Shown in pieces: positions 37,944 through 45,833 of a DNA stretch of 64,000 nt. The position numbers were made by a program, and so were the translations under genes. Position 1 is the first letter of the stretch. Each line of letters starts with the position of its first letter. The DNA is taken from contig CAIQIE010000354.1 in NCBI GenBank assembly GCA_903871805.1, forward strand, positions 1 to 64,000. Direction: 5' to 3'. The DNA is from an uncultured Planctomycetaceae bacterium. GTDB lineage: Bacteria > Planctomycetota > Planctomycetia > Planctomycetales > Planctomycetaceae. The notes below the pieces were generated by a model, which made no database searches, had not been told where the DNA came from, and saw only the letters and a program-made list of their open reading frames with translations.

Positions 37944-38675
37944 ATGGAAGGTTCTTCGGAGCAGCAGGAGCGTGAAGTCCTGCGGGCTCAGAATACTGAA
38001 CTGGCGACACTGGCCGGTGGGCTTGCGCATGAGATCCGGAACCCACTGTCCACGATTGGCATGAATCTGGAGTTGTTAGCGGAGGACCTGGAGGGGGACG
38101 ACACACTACGCGCGAGGCGTATGGTTCGTCGGATCGCCAGCCTGCAGGGGGAATGCCGGAACCTGGAAGACATTCTCAATGCGTTTCTGCAATTTGCGCG
38201 GGCGGGCGAGTTACGTCTGGAAGAGGGCAGTTTGAACGATGTGGTAGCGGACTATGTGGAGTTTCTGGCGCCTCAGGCTGGCAGTATGGAAGTCGAGTTG
38301 CGGACTCATCTGGACAGTGACTTGCCGCTGGTGAGGATCGACAAGGCTTTAATGCGTCAGGCGTTGGTGAATTTGTGTCGGAATGCGATCGAAGCGATGC
38401 CTGATGGTGGATCAGTGGACCTATTGACACGAATTCGTGGTGAGCATGTATTGCTGGAGGTAATTGACACCGGAAAAGGGATGGACGAGAAGACTCGAAG
38501 TCGTATGTTTCAGGCATTCTTTTCAACGCGATCGGGTGGCAGTGGACTGGGTCTGCCAACGGTCCGGCGAATTGTGGAAGCGCACCACGGTCAGATTGTG
38601 TGTGAGAGTGAGCCGGGAAAGGGTACTCGTTTTTCGATTATGCTGCCGATAAAGGCTGAGACGGCAAATGTTTAG
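37944..38675 (+). CDS. Soluble sensor histidine kinase
   Basis: This 243-residue protein is little more than a kinase core. A short N-terminal helix leads to the H-box LAHEIRNPLSTIGMNLELL (phospho-accepting His ~30), then the dimerisation helices. The ATPase domain has N-box RQALVNLCRNAIEAMPDGG, G1 DTGKGMD, F-box FQAFFSTR and G2 GGSGLGLPTVRRIVEAHHG. There is no membrane segment or PAS/GAF sensor, and no response regulator is adjacent. It is an orphan, NtrB-like in layout. AGGAAGG lies before ATG 37944. Confidence 0.9.
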   Translation: MEGSSEQQEREVLRAQNTELATLAGGLAHEIRNPLSTIGMNLELLAEDLEGDDTLRARRMVRRIASLQGECRNLEDILNAFLQFARAGELRLEEGSLNDVVADYVEFLAPQAGSMEVELRTHLDSDLPLVRIDKALMRQALVNLCRNAIEAMPDGGSVDLLTRIRGEHVLLEVIDTGKGMDEKTRSRMFQAFFSTRSGGSGLGLPTVRRIVEAHHGQIVCESEPGKGTRFSIMLPIKAETANV

Positions 38676-38988
38676 GACAGTCGCGTCTGGGGTGCCCCAA
38701 GGGCGGGCAGAACGGCTTCATTCTGAAGAATAAGTGTGGTGTTCGGAGATGGAACGTGGAAATAGCGGTGTCGTGGCTGCCGTGTTGTCCGAAAAATCCG
38801 CTGCATGGGCGGATTTTGCCTTGAAATTGGTTGGCGGGCGGAGGTTTACGGTGGAAGATTGATCGGGATATGGTGGTTAGGGAGTCTGTCCGACCGATTT
38901 GAAAACTGTCAGAAACTGAAGATTGATCCTCAGTCATAGCCAGCGAAGCGGGTTTTTGACTTCATTTTGTACACTGGGAAGTGACGTC
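38676..38988. other. Intergenic before pilT
   Basis: This is a 313-bp spacer with no gene. The GC-rich GGGTGCCCCAAGGGC stretch near 38690 can form only weak stems. Confidence 0.35.
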
Positions 38989-40134
38989 ATGGTGTTGATC
39001 GCCGACTGGAAAAAGTCCACCTTTGATCCTCGCAAGGAACTGGAGATCGATAAGATTTTCCGCCTTGCCGTCAAGCACAAGTGTTCAGACATTCATCTTC
39101 AGGTGGGACGCCCGCCGATCTTTCGAATTCGCGGTGGTCTGAGAGAGCTGGAGATGTCTCCGCTGGGCGAGAGTCAGATGATTGAGCTGACTTTCCCTAT
39201 GATGGACCAGCGCAATCTTGACATTTTCCACACGAATGGTGGCGCGGACTTTTCGAAGGTAGTGACGGCCGAAAATGAGCCCTGGCGATTTCGTGTCAAC
39301 CTGCTGACACAACTGGGAAAGGTGGGCATGGTTGCTCGAAAGATTGAGCGATCGATTCCGCCGTTTGAAAAGCTGTTTTTGCCGCCATGCATGGTCGAGC
39401 ACTGCAGATATGATCAGGGGATGGTACTGCTGGCGGGCGTAACGGGATCTGGGAAGAGTACGACGATTGCGTCGATGCTGGACTGGATCAACCGAAACAT
39501 GAACAAGCATATACTGACGATCGAGGATCCGATCGAGTTTATTTACACATCGGACAAGTGTTTGATTAATCAGCGGGAGATTGGACAGGACGTTGTCGAC
39601 TTCCATATCGCGATGAAGCATGCGGTACGAGAAGACCCGGACATTATGCTGGTGGGAGAAATGCGAGACCGGGAAACTTTCGAAACGGCAATTCACGCTG
39701 CGGAAACGGGTCACCTTGTCTTTGGAACGATTCATGCTCCAGGAGCGCCCGGAACGCTTTCGCGAATTCTGGACTTGTTCCCATTTGATATGCACAAGGC
39801 GATCCGGGCGAGCATCTCCATGAACATGAAGTGCATTGTGGGGCAGAAGCTTTTGAAGACGATCGTTGACGTACCGTCGCGGGTTCCGATTGTGGAAATC
39901 ATGAGTTTCAATCCGACGGTACGTAAGCTGGTCATGGAGGAGATGGACGAGAAGTTGTGGGCGGCAATTCGCATTGGCAAAACCGAGGGAATGCAGTTAT
40001 TCAACGACAGTTTGTATGACTTTGTGAATCGGGAGTTTATCAGTCGTGAGGCCGCCTTTGAGATTTCTCCGAACGTCGAAGAGTTAAAGATGCGATTGAA
40101 AGGAATTGAGGTCAAGGGGGCGGCAATTCTTTAG
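38989..40134 (+). CDS. pilT: Type IV pilus retraction ATPase PilT-like
   Basis: This 381-residue secretion ATPase has the GspE/PilT fold. An N-terminal domain with SDIHLQVGRPPIFRI precedes Walker A GVTGSGKSTTIASM. The Asp box is ILTIEDPIEFIY and Walker B is REDPDIMLVGEMRDRETFETA. The His box AAETGHLVFGTIHA shows the PilT-type AETGHLV pattern. The C-terminal region has SRVPIVEIM. PilT powers pilus retraction and twitching. No other pil genes are in the window. ATG 38989 with GGGAAGTGA upstream is preferred over 38923. Confidence 0.88.
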   Translation: MVLIADWKKSTFDPRKELEIDKIFRLAVKHKCSDIHLQVGRPPIFRIRGGLRELEMSPLGESQMIELTFPMMDQRNLDIFHTNGGADFSKVVTAENEPWRFRVNLLTQLGKVGMVARKIERSIPPFEKLFLPPCMVEHCRYDQGMVLLAGVTGSGKSTTIASMLDWINRNMNKHILTIEDPIEFIYTSDKCLINQREIGQDVVDFHIAMKHAVREDPDIMLVGEMRDRETFETAIHAAETGHLVFGTIHAPGAPGTLSRILDLFPFDMHKAIRASISMNMKCIVGQKLLKTIVDVPSRVPIVEIMSFNPTVRKLVMEEMDEKLWAAIRIGKTEGMQLFNDSLYDFVNREFISREAAFEISPNVEELKMRLKGIEVKGAAIL

Positions 40135-40211
40135 GCGTCAGGCGGGCGTCTTTGCGTCGTTTTCTCCGGGGCAATCTGCGGCAGGGAATGTTGCGTCGTG
40201 AAAGTCCGGTA

Positions 40212-40238
40212 TCAGGCAGCGGGCTGCCCGCTGCCTGA
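40212..40238. repeat. Perfect 12-bp stem-loop between pilT and rsgA
   Basis: TCAGGCAGCGGG and CCCGCTGCCTGA pair completely around a 3-base loop. No T-run follows, so it is either a factor-assisted terminator for pilT or a leader structure of rsgA, whose start is 51 bp downstream. Confidence 0.65.
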
Positions 40239-40289
40239 ATCAGAAAACTCAGTCGATGACAACTGTGCTTATCGGAGGCGAGGGAATGC

Positions 40290-41483
40290 ATGGCAGACAA
40301 GGGACGTAAACATCACCGGCCGCAACAGCATGGAAGTAAGGTGCGAGTGGACCTGCGTCGGAACAAGCAGGCGCGCGCTCGTCAGCAGAATTTGACTCAC
40401 GATTTACTAAGTAATCAGGAGAATGCTGCGGACGTTTCGCAGACAGAGCGAGTGACATCGCGTGGCGATTTGTTTCGTCGTCGGACCATGGTTGGAATCC
40501 GGTCAGAGGGCGACCAGTTGATTCGGGACGTGGACGAGTCGACCTGTCTTAGGGGACGAGTGAGCAGTTTTATTGGCCTGCACATTATGGTGCGGTGTGA
40601 TTTGACTGGCCGGGAGTACTCGTGTTCGGTCCGCGGAATTCTGCGTTCGCTGGCGCGGGACGCCCGAAATGTGGTTGTTACTGGCGACCGGGTTTTGTTT
40701 CGGCAGGAGGGTGACGCGACCCAGGGAGTGATTGAGCGGGTTGAGCAGCGTCACGGAATCCTGTCTCGTGGCAGCCAGAGGCGTGAGCACATTCTGGTGG
40801 CGAACATTGACCAGGTCCTGATTGTTACCTCAGCGGCGGATCCGGAGTTTCGGCCGCAGCTGGTGGACCGATACCTTGTCTGTGCGGAGGAGCGTGGGAT
40901 TTTGCCGCTGATTTGCATCAGTAAGTCCGACCTTGTGGATCCGGTTACTCTGTTGCCGAACATTCGGGCATTCGGTCGCGCAGGCTATACTGTGGTGCTA
41001 GCCAGTATTCGCACTGGTGAGGGGATTGGTCGACTTCGGCAGTTGCTTCGCGGTCGTCAGACGGCGGTGAGCGGGCAGAGCGGCGTTGGAAAATCATCGT
41101 TGCTGAACGCGATTGATCCCGACCTTGGGCTGGCGACGGCCGACGTCAGCGACTGGACTCACAAGGGGACTCATACGACGCGTCGGGCACGTCTGGTACC
41201 ATTGTCTTATGGTGGCTGGGTATGTGACACACCGGGTATTCGTCAGTTTGAGCTGTGGGACGTCTCATTGAGTGAAGTGGATGGTTACTACATCGAGTTC
41301 CGTCCATTTATTTCTTACTGTCGATTTCCCAACTGCACACATATTCATGAGGAGCAGTGTGGTGTGCGGATGGCGGTTCAAAGCGGACTGATTCCGACAG
41401 TCCGATACCAGAGTTATCTGCGACTACGTGAAGAGGACACCTGGGCCTGGAAGAATCCGGCCCGGGGGACCGCGAAGTCGTGA
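40290..41483 (+). CDS. rsgA: Ribosome small-subunit biogenesis GTPase RsgA
   Basis: RsgA is a circularly permuted GTPase that helps mature the 30S subunit. The 397-residue protein starts with a basic extension of about 70 residues (KGRKHHRPQQHG), then an OB-fold (GRVSSFIGLHIMVRC, VVTGDRVLF). The permuted G-domain runs G4 ISKSDLVD, G5-like, G1 GQSGVGKSSLLNAI, G2 GTHTTRRARL and G3 DTPGIRQF. A zinc knuckle CRFPNCTHIHEEQC closes the core. GGAGGCGAGGGA precedes ATG 40290. Two tiny ORFs follow with GTGA overlaps. Confidence 0.93.
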   Translation: MADKGRKHHRPQQHGSKVRVDLRRNKQARARQQNLTHDLLSNQENAADVSQTERVTSRGDLFRRRTMVGIRSEGDQLIRDVDESTCLRGRVSSFIGLHIMVRCDLTGREYSCSVRGILRSLARDARNVVVTGDRVLFRQEGDATQGVIERVEQRHGILSRGSQRREHILVANIDQVLIVTSAADPEFRPQLVDRYLVCAEERGILPLICISKSDLVDPVTLLPNIRAFGRAGYTVVLASIRTGEGIGRLRQLLRGRQTAVSGQSGVGKSSLLNAIDPDLGLATADVSDWTHKGTHTTRRARLVPLSYGGWVCDTPGIRQFELWDVSLSEVDGYYIEFRPFISYCRFPNCTHIHEEQCGVRMAVQSGLIPTVRYQSYLRLREEDTWAWKNPARGTAKS

Positions 41484-41662
41484 CAGAATTGCGCTGGAAG
41501 TGTTTGAGTGAATTGGACGAGCGAACCTGCCCCGTGTATTTCAATGTTGTTGATGGCAGCAGCCGCACTGTTCTGCGAGAATCCAAACACGGGTATTGCG
41601 CTCGTGAACCACTGAATGAGCGGGTGGTTAGTGCTGGTAAAACCATTCCGAATCGGGAGTGA
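41480..41662 (+). CDS. Small hypothetical protein overlapping rsgA stop
   Basis: This 60-residue ORF begins with GTG in a GTGA overlap with the rsgA stop and ends in a second GTGA overlap with the next ORF. The paired 4-bp overlaps suggest translational coupling. The sequence (LRWKCLSELDERTCPVYFN) has no recognisable domain. The evidence is positional only. Confidence 0.4.
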   Translation: MTELRWKCLSELDERTCPVYFNVVDGSSRTVLRESKHGYCAREPLNERVVSAGKTIPNRE

Positions 41663-41898
41663 TGGCGATGTTCTTCTGGGTACGCGAGTTAGCGGGATGG
41701 GGTTTGATTGGAGGATCGCTGGTGGTTCTTCGAATTGCGCTAAATTTCGCCATGAATACGCGGGACCCCGGAATTGTGGAAGCTGCGGTAATTTTATTTG
41801 CAGCGATGGGACTAATGCGTGCCGGGGTGCTGTTGATACGAATGTCGACTGCGGCTCGATTAAGCCGGCTTGATGTGGAACCGGAGCGCCGGCAGTGA
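41659..41898 (+). CDS. Small two-helix membrane protein
   Basis: This 79-residue ORF has two hydrophobic segments (LIGGSLVVLRIALNFAM and VEAAVILFAAMGLMRAGVLLI), a short loop with TRDPG and a basic C-terminus. It starts at GTG 41659 in a GTGA overlap, or at ATG 41662 or 41668. It is likely the last gene of the rsgA run. No family is recognised. Confidence 0.55.
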   Translation: MMAMFFWVRELAGWGLIGGSLVVLRIALNFAMNTRDPGIVEAAVILFAAMGLMRAGVLLIRMSTAARLSRLDVEPERRQ

Positions 41899-42092
41899 CG
41901 GGGCGAGGGTGAGTCCGAGATTTCAATTCAGGCGCCCTGATCGGACAGAGCCTGGGCGGCAAGCTTGAGTGACCGCGTACTGAGCGCAGGGATGGGAAAC
42001 GGGGTTATGGACGATGGAATAACGGGCCGCTGTCGCGTTGTTGTCGGTGAGCCTTGTGGTTCGACCAGAGATTGTCTTTACGGAGCTGGTCG

Positions 42093-43544
42093 ATGACTAT
42101 GGAGGGCGAGGGGCTTCAGGCGGACGCGGGTTTGCGGGCATCAGCAGCCGAATCCGATGCGGGAACAATGTCTGAGCTGTTCCGGGTGGCTGTACCGTTA
42201 ATGGTCAGTTCGGGATCACAATCCCTGATGAATGCCGCAGACAGAATTATGCTGGCCGGCTGTTCGGAGGCGGCACTGGCGGCAGTGACACCGGCATCGA
42301 TGCTGCATTGGACGGTGATCTGCATTCCGCTGGGGACTGTGTTGTATGCCAACACGTTTCTTTCGCAGTACGAAGGTGCTGGAAGAACTGATCGAATGAT
42401 GGCATCGCTGTGGCAGTCGATCTGGCTGGCATTGTTCTCGGGTTTTTTGCTGTTGGCTTGCATACCATTCACGCGTTTTGTGCTGGGATTTTCCGGACAT
42501 CCTCCGGAAGTTGTGGAATTGGAATCGCAGTACTTCAACACCTTATGTGCCGGGTGTCCGGTGTTGTTTGTTTCAACGGCGCTGAGTTGTTTTTTCAGTG
42601 GTCGCAGAAAGACTGCGGTCGTCATGACTATCAGCATCATGGCGGTCCTGCTGAATTTTGTGATGGACTATCTGCTGGTGTATGGAATTGGCCCATTTCC
42701 TGAGTTGGGCATTCGTGGAGCGGCGTTAGCGACGGTGGGGGCTCGCTGTGTGGAATTGCTGGTGTATTGTGTTTTACTGGTTCGAGAGAGTCGGAGGCTG
42801 AAACTGCCATTGTGGGAAGAATGTCGGGTGGACCGAGGTTTGCTGAGGAGATTTCTGCAATTCGGGATCCCGAGTGGCCTGCATTTCTTTGTGGATAATT
42901 CCGGGTTTACGGCATTTCTGATGCTGGTAGGGCGATTAAGCAGTACCGCGCTTGCTGCAACGAACCTTGCCTTTAGTGTGAACGGGTTGATTTTTGTCCC
43001 GTTGCTGGGATTTGGAACAGCAATTCAGACGTTGGTGGGGCATCATCTGGGTGCGGGGAAAATCGACTGTGCTCGCCGTACCACCAGAAACGCAGTGATT
43101 CTTGGATTGACCTGGACAGGGGTCACGGGGCTGTTACTCATTGTGTTTCCAGAGCAGTCGTTGTGGCCGTTCTTCTTTTTTGCAGATCGATCGGACGGAC
43201 GGGGAGTGGACATTGCCGGTTTGGCAGCGGAATCGCATGTGCTGTTGAATTTTGTGGCGGTGTATTCGGTGTTTGATGCTTTGGCCGTTGTCTTTTCGTC
43301 GGCCCTTCGGGGAGCGGGGGACACTTTGTACCCGATGGTGATGATTTTGGGATGCAGTTGGCTGGTGATGGTTCTGCCGGCGTGGCTGGTGGTGCATTCT
43401 GACGGCGCGTCGCTGACGAAGCTCTGGATGGCATCTTCGGCCAATATTGTGCTGGCGGGACTCCTGATGCTGATGCGTTATTCGTCAGGACGCTGGACGA
43501 AGATACAGCTTGTGGATGTTCATGAGCAAGGCCGTGGGGATTGA
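42093..43544 (+). CDS. MATE-family efflux transporter
   Basis: This 483-residue protein has about 12 membrane segments and the duplicated MATE fold. The N-terminal half has VAVPLMVSSGSQSLMNAADRIMLAG and the second half FLQFGIPSGLHFFVDNSGFTAFLMLVG, the corresponding positions of the two MatE repeats. Such carriers export cationic drugs or metabolites using Na+ or H+. I prefer ATG 42093 over 42054 because GGAGCTGG lies upstream. The gene stands alone. Confidence 0.88.
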   Translation: MTMEGEGLQADAGLRASAAESDAGTMSELFRVAVPLMVSSGSQSLMNAADRIMLAGCSEAALAAVTPASMLHWTVICIPLGTVLYANTFLSQYEGAGRTDRMMASLWQSIWLALFSGFLLLACIPFTRFVLGFSGHPPEVVELESQYFNTLCAGCPVLFVSTALSCFFSGRRKTAVVMTISIMAVLLNFVMDYLLVYGIGPFPELGIRGAALATVGARCVELLVYCVLLVRESRRLKLPLWEECRVDRGLLRRFLQFGIPSGLHFFVDNSGFTAFLMLVGRLSSTALAATNLAFSVNGLIFVPLLGFGTAIQTLVGHHLGAGKIDCARRTTRNAVILGLTWTGVTGLLLIVFPEQSLWPFFFFADRSDGRGVDIAGLAAESHVLLNFVAVYSVFDALAVVFSSALRGAGDTLYPMVMILGCSWLVMVLPAWLVVHSDGASLTKLWMASSANIVLAGLLMLMRYSSGRWTKIQLVDVHEQGRGD

Positions 43545-43781
43545 TGGGGTGTCGTGGCAGATCAGGTGCGCTCGCTGGCGGAATGTCGGCGGGAATATTG
43601 ATTTGGTGAAGTGGGGATTTGGCGATCGACAGGCAGAAAATGAGTAAGAATGGCTAAGAAAATCTCCTGAAACAGCGAAACTCGCTTGATTGTGCGGGGA
43701 AATGAACAGAGAAAGGGCAGTCCAGACAGTCATTGGCGGCGAAGAGTTCCTTAAGTAAAAACGAAAACGAAGTGGCGGGCA

Positions 43782-44174
43782 ATGAATCAGGGCAAGCAGG
43801 TTTTTGAATTTGAGCAGGCTGGCAGCACTCTGATTTTGACAGCGCACGGTCCGTTTATGGAGTTTAGGGACAACGACATCCGCAACGCTTATAATGAAGC
43901 GTATCGTTTGTTAAGTCTTCCAGAGACGAAGCATCTGCTTGTGGATTTTTCGAAGCTGGACTACTTTGGATCGACTTTTGTTGGCATTCTGATTCGTCTG
44001 GCAAAGAAGGCTCGTTCCGGCGGCGGCGAGGCGTTGTTGTGCCATCTTTCGGCTAACATGACAGAAATGTTGAAAACGCTGATGCTGCTGGAGAACACGA
44101 AGACGGACTGTTACTGGGTAGCGTATGCAACGCGAGCAGCGGCGGAGGAATATCTGTCTTCCCGCGGACACTGA
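43782..44174 (+). CDS. STAS-domain protein (anti-sigma factor antagonist-like)
   Basis: This 130-residue protein is a single STAS domain. The core reads HLLVDFSKLDYFGSTFVGILIRLAKKA, aligning with the anti-anti-sigma motif (usual form D-S-[ST]-G-[LIV]-G) and keeping the phosphorylatable Ser. The preceding Asp is Gly and the following Gly is Phe. It may take part in partner-switching, but no RsbW-type kinase or sigma factor is adjacent. ATG 43782. Confidence 0.8.
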   Translation: MNQGKQVFEFEQAGSTLILTAHGPFMEFRDNDIRNAYNEAYRLLSLPETKHLLVDFSKLDYFGSTFVGILIRLAKKARSGGGEALLCHLSANMTEMLKTLMLLENTKTDCYWVAYATRAAAEEYLSSRGH

Positions 44175-44255
44175 CCCGTTGTTGGCAAATTTTGACAGAG
44201 CGAGTGAAACGAGTTTCTGGCGGGTGGTCAGCATGCAGAGCAGGGGTGCAGAGTT

Positions 44256-45059
44256 TTGCGTCTGTGTTGGATTGCATTGTTGTGGAACACAACCTTGAGC
44301 GGATCGCGACGCGTGGCATTTTTCCGGTGGTTTGCTCTGATGGGGCTCATTCCCATCGGCTGTATCGTTTTGTATCAATTGCGAGACGAATTGAGCTTTC
44401 AGCGACTGGCCGAGCATGATGCGGCGATCCGCAGTTGGTGCCGACTGCATCCGGTGATCAGTTACTCGATCGTTTTCGTCGGCTACACGGCGGCAACGGG
44501 CGCAAGTATTCCTGCCGCGGCGGGCATGACGGTGGCGGCCGGATGGATTTTTGGTTTCTGGCCGGCGTTTCTGTTGACCAGTTTTGCATCGACTGCTGGC
44601 GCCTCGGCCGCCTTTCTGGTGAGTCGCCGGTTATTGCGTGAGCGGGTGCGGATTCGTTTTGCCGACCGATTGAAGGAAATCGAAGCCGCGTTGGAGCGAG
44701 AGGGGGCCTGGTATCTTTTTCTGCTTCGATTGGTGCCGTTGTTGCCGTTTTTTGTGATCAATATTGTCATGGGACTGACCCCGATTCGCTTTCGGACATT
44801 CTGGTGGGTTAGCCAATTGGGAATGCTTCCGGGGACAGCCCTGTTTGTTGCGGCGGGGGCCAGCATGCCAACATTAAGAGTCCTCGCTGAGCAGGGTGTC
44901 AGTGGAATTATCAATTTTCAAGTCCTCGGTTGGTTTACGTTACTGGGACTGATGCCGATTGTTGCTCGTCGCCTGTATCTGCAGTGGCGAGCAGGGCGAG
45001 GAATTACGGGCACTGCGGGTTCGGTGCAACAGCAGGTTGAATGTCACAAAACGGAGTAG
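44256..45059 (+). CDS. TVP38/TMEM64 (DedA/VTT superfamily) membrane protein
   Basis: This protein of up to 267 residues has about five membrane segments. The VTT core is recognisable by VFVGYTAATGASIPAAAGMTVAAGWIFG, STAGASAAFLVSRRLLRE, LLRLVPLLPFFVINIVMGLT and WWVSQLGMLPGTALFVAAG. The family is implicated in lipid or ion handling at membranes. The start is uncertain: TTG 44256 has AGGGG 10 bases upstream, and GTG 44313 is an alternative. The 3' end overlaps the thioesterase start by 19 bp. Confidence 0.85.
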   Translation: MRLCWIALLWNTTLSGSRRVAFFRWFALMGLIPIGCIVLYQLRDELSFQRLAEHDAAIRSWCRLHPVISYSIVFVGYTAATGASIPAAAGMTVAAGWIFGFWPAFLLTSFASTAGASAAFLVSRRLLRERVRIRFADRLKEIEAALEREGAWYLFLLRLVPLLPFFVINIVMGLTPIRFRTFWWVSQLGMLPGTALFVAAGASMPTLRVLAEQGVSGIINFQVLGWFTLLGLMPIVARRLYLQWRAGRGITGTAGSVQQQVECHKTE

Positions 45060-45493
45060 CAGGCAGGATGGTGACAAGTCATTCTATTGAGATACGCGTT
45101 CGTTACAGTGAAACGGATGCGATGGGATTCCTGCATCACTCGAATTATCTCTGTTACTTCGAAATGGGGAGAACGGAGTTGTTTCGGGTGCAGGGAGGCA
45201 ACTACCGCCGCATGGAGGAGCTGGGGCTGTTTTTTGTGGTTGCAAGAATTAACGTCAGGTACCGTCGATCGGGCAGATACGACGACCTTTTGACTCTGCA
45301 TACCGAAATTACGAAGTCGGGGCTTGCCAAACTTGAGCACGGCTATCGACTGATGCGTGGAGACGAATTACTGGCAGAAGCAAGTTCCGTTCTGGCGTGT
45401 GTGAACAGAGCGGGAACTGTCCAGCCGATTCCCGAGAATCTTGTGGAGCTGACGCAGACGTCAAACACAGGTATCAGGAGTGAGTCGCTGTGA
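45041..45493 (+). CDS. Acyl-CoA thioesterase (YbgC / 4-hydroxybenzoyl-CoA thioesterase family)
   Basis: This 150-residue hotdog-fold thioesterase has the active-site block RYSETDAMGFLHHSNYLCYFEMGRTELFR, containing the catalytic Asp. It continues with ARINVRYRRSGRYDDLLTLHTEI, typical of the YbgC/YneP group that hydrolyses short acyl-CoA or acts near the Tol-Pal system. No tol genes are nearby. The start is ATG 45041, overlapping the previous gene; ATG 45068 is possible. Confidence 0.88.
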   Translation: MSQNGVAGRMVTSHSIEIRVRYSETDAMGFLHHSNYLCYFEMGRTELFRVQGGNYRRMEELGLFFVVARINVRYRRSGRYDDLLTLHTEITKSGLAKLEHGYRLMRGDELLAEASSVLACVNRAGTVQPIPENLVELTQTSNTGIRSESL

Positions 45494-45584
45494 GAATACT
45501 TTTTCGGGAGACCGTTGCCCGGTTTGACTGAGCGACAACGGTTGACCGGTTTCTGAAGGGCCTTTCAAGGGGAGGGATTTGCAG

Positions 45585-45833
45585 ATGAAGCGAGTGGATT
45601 TTATCAGCCCCGGTGCCCGTCTTGAGGACGCATTAAAGCAACTGGAGATTGCCTGGCAGGCAACAAAAGTTCACTGGAACGACGCCATTAGTCAGAAGGT
45701 TGAGGACGATTATCTGCTGCCGTTGCGGGGCCAGATACGAAGTCTTTCGGACGCGATTGGCAAGACATCGCAGACCCTTCGCAAGGCGGAGGTTGAGTGT
45801 CTGCATCCAAGGGAGCGCGGGCATATGATGTAG
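45585..45833 (+). CDS. Small helical hypothetical protein
   Basis: This 82-residue protein has mostly helical charged/hydrophobic patterning (LEDALKQLEIAWQATKVHWNDAIS, then DDYLLPLRGQIRSLSDAIGKTSQTLRKAE). An excellent ribosome-binding site, GGGGAGGG, precedes ATG 45585 (the track uses TTG 45579). No family is recognised for certain. A short ORF in another frame (45797-45946) overlaps its end. Confidence 0.65.
   Translation: MKRVDFISPGARLEDALKQLEIAWQATKVHWNDAISQKVEDDYLLPLRGQIRSLSDAIGKTSQTLRKAEVECLHPRERGHMM

Noticed and set aside
37553-37975. 140-codon ORF between pnp and the histidine kinase
   Set aside because: It begins before the pnp terminator, runs into the kinase start in a different frame and has no recognisable sequence features.
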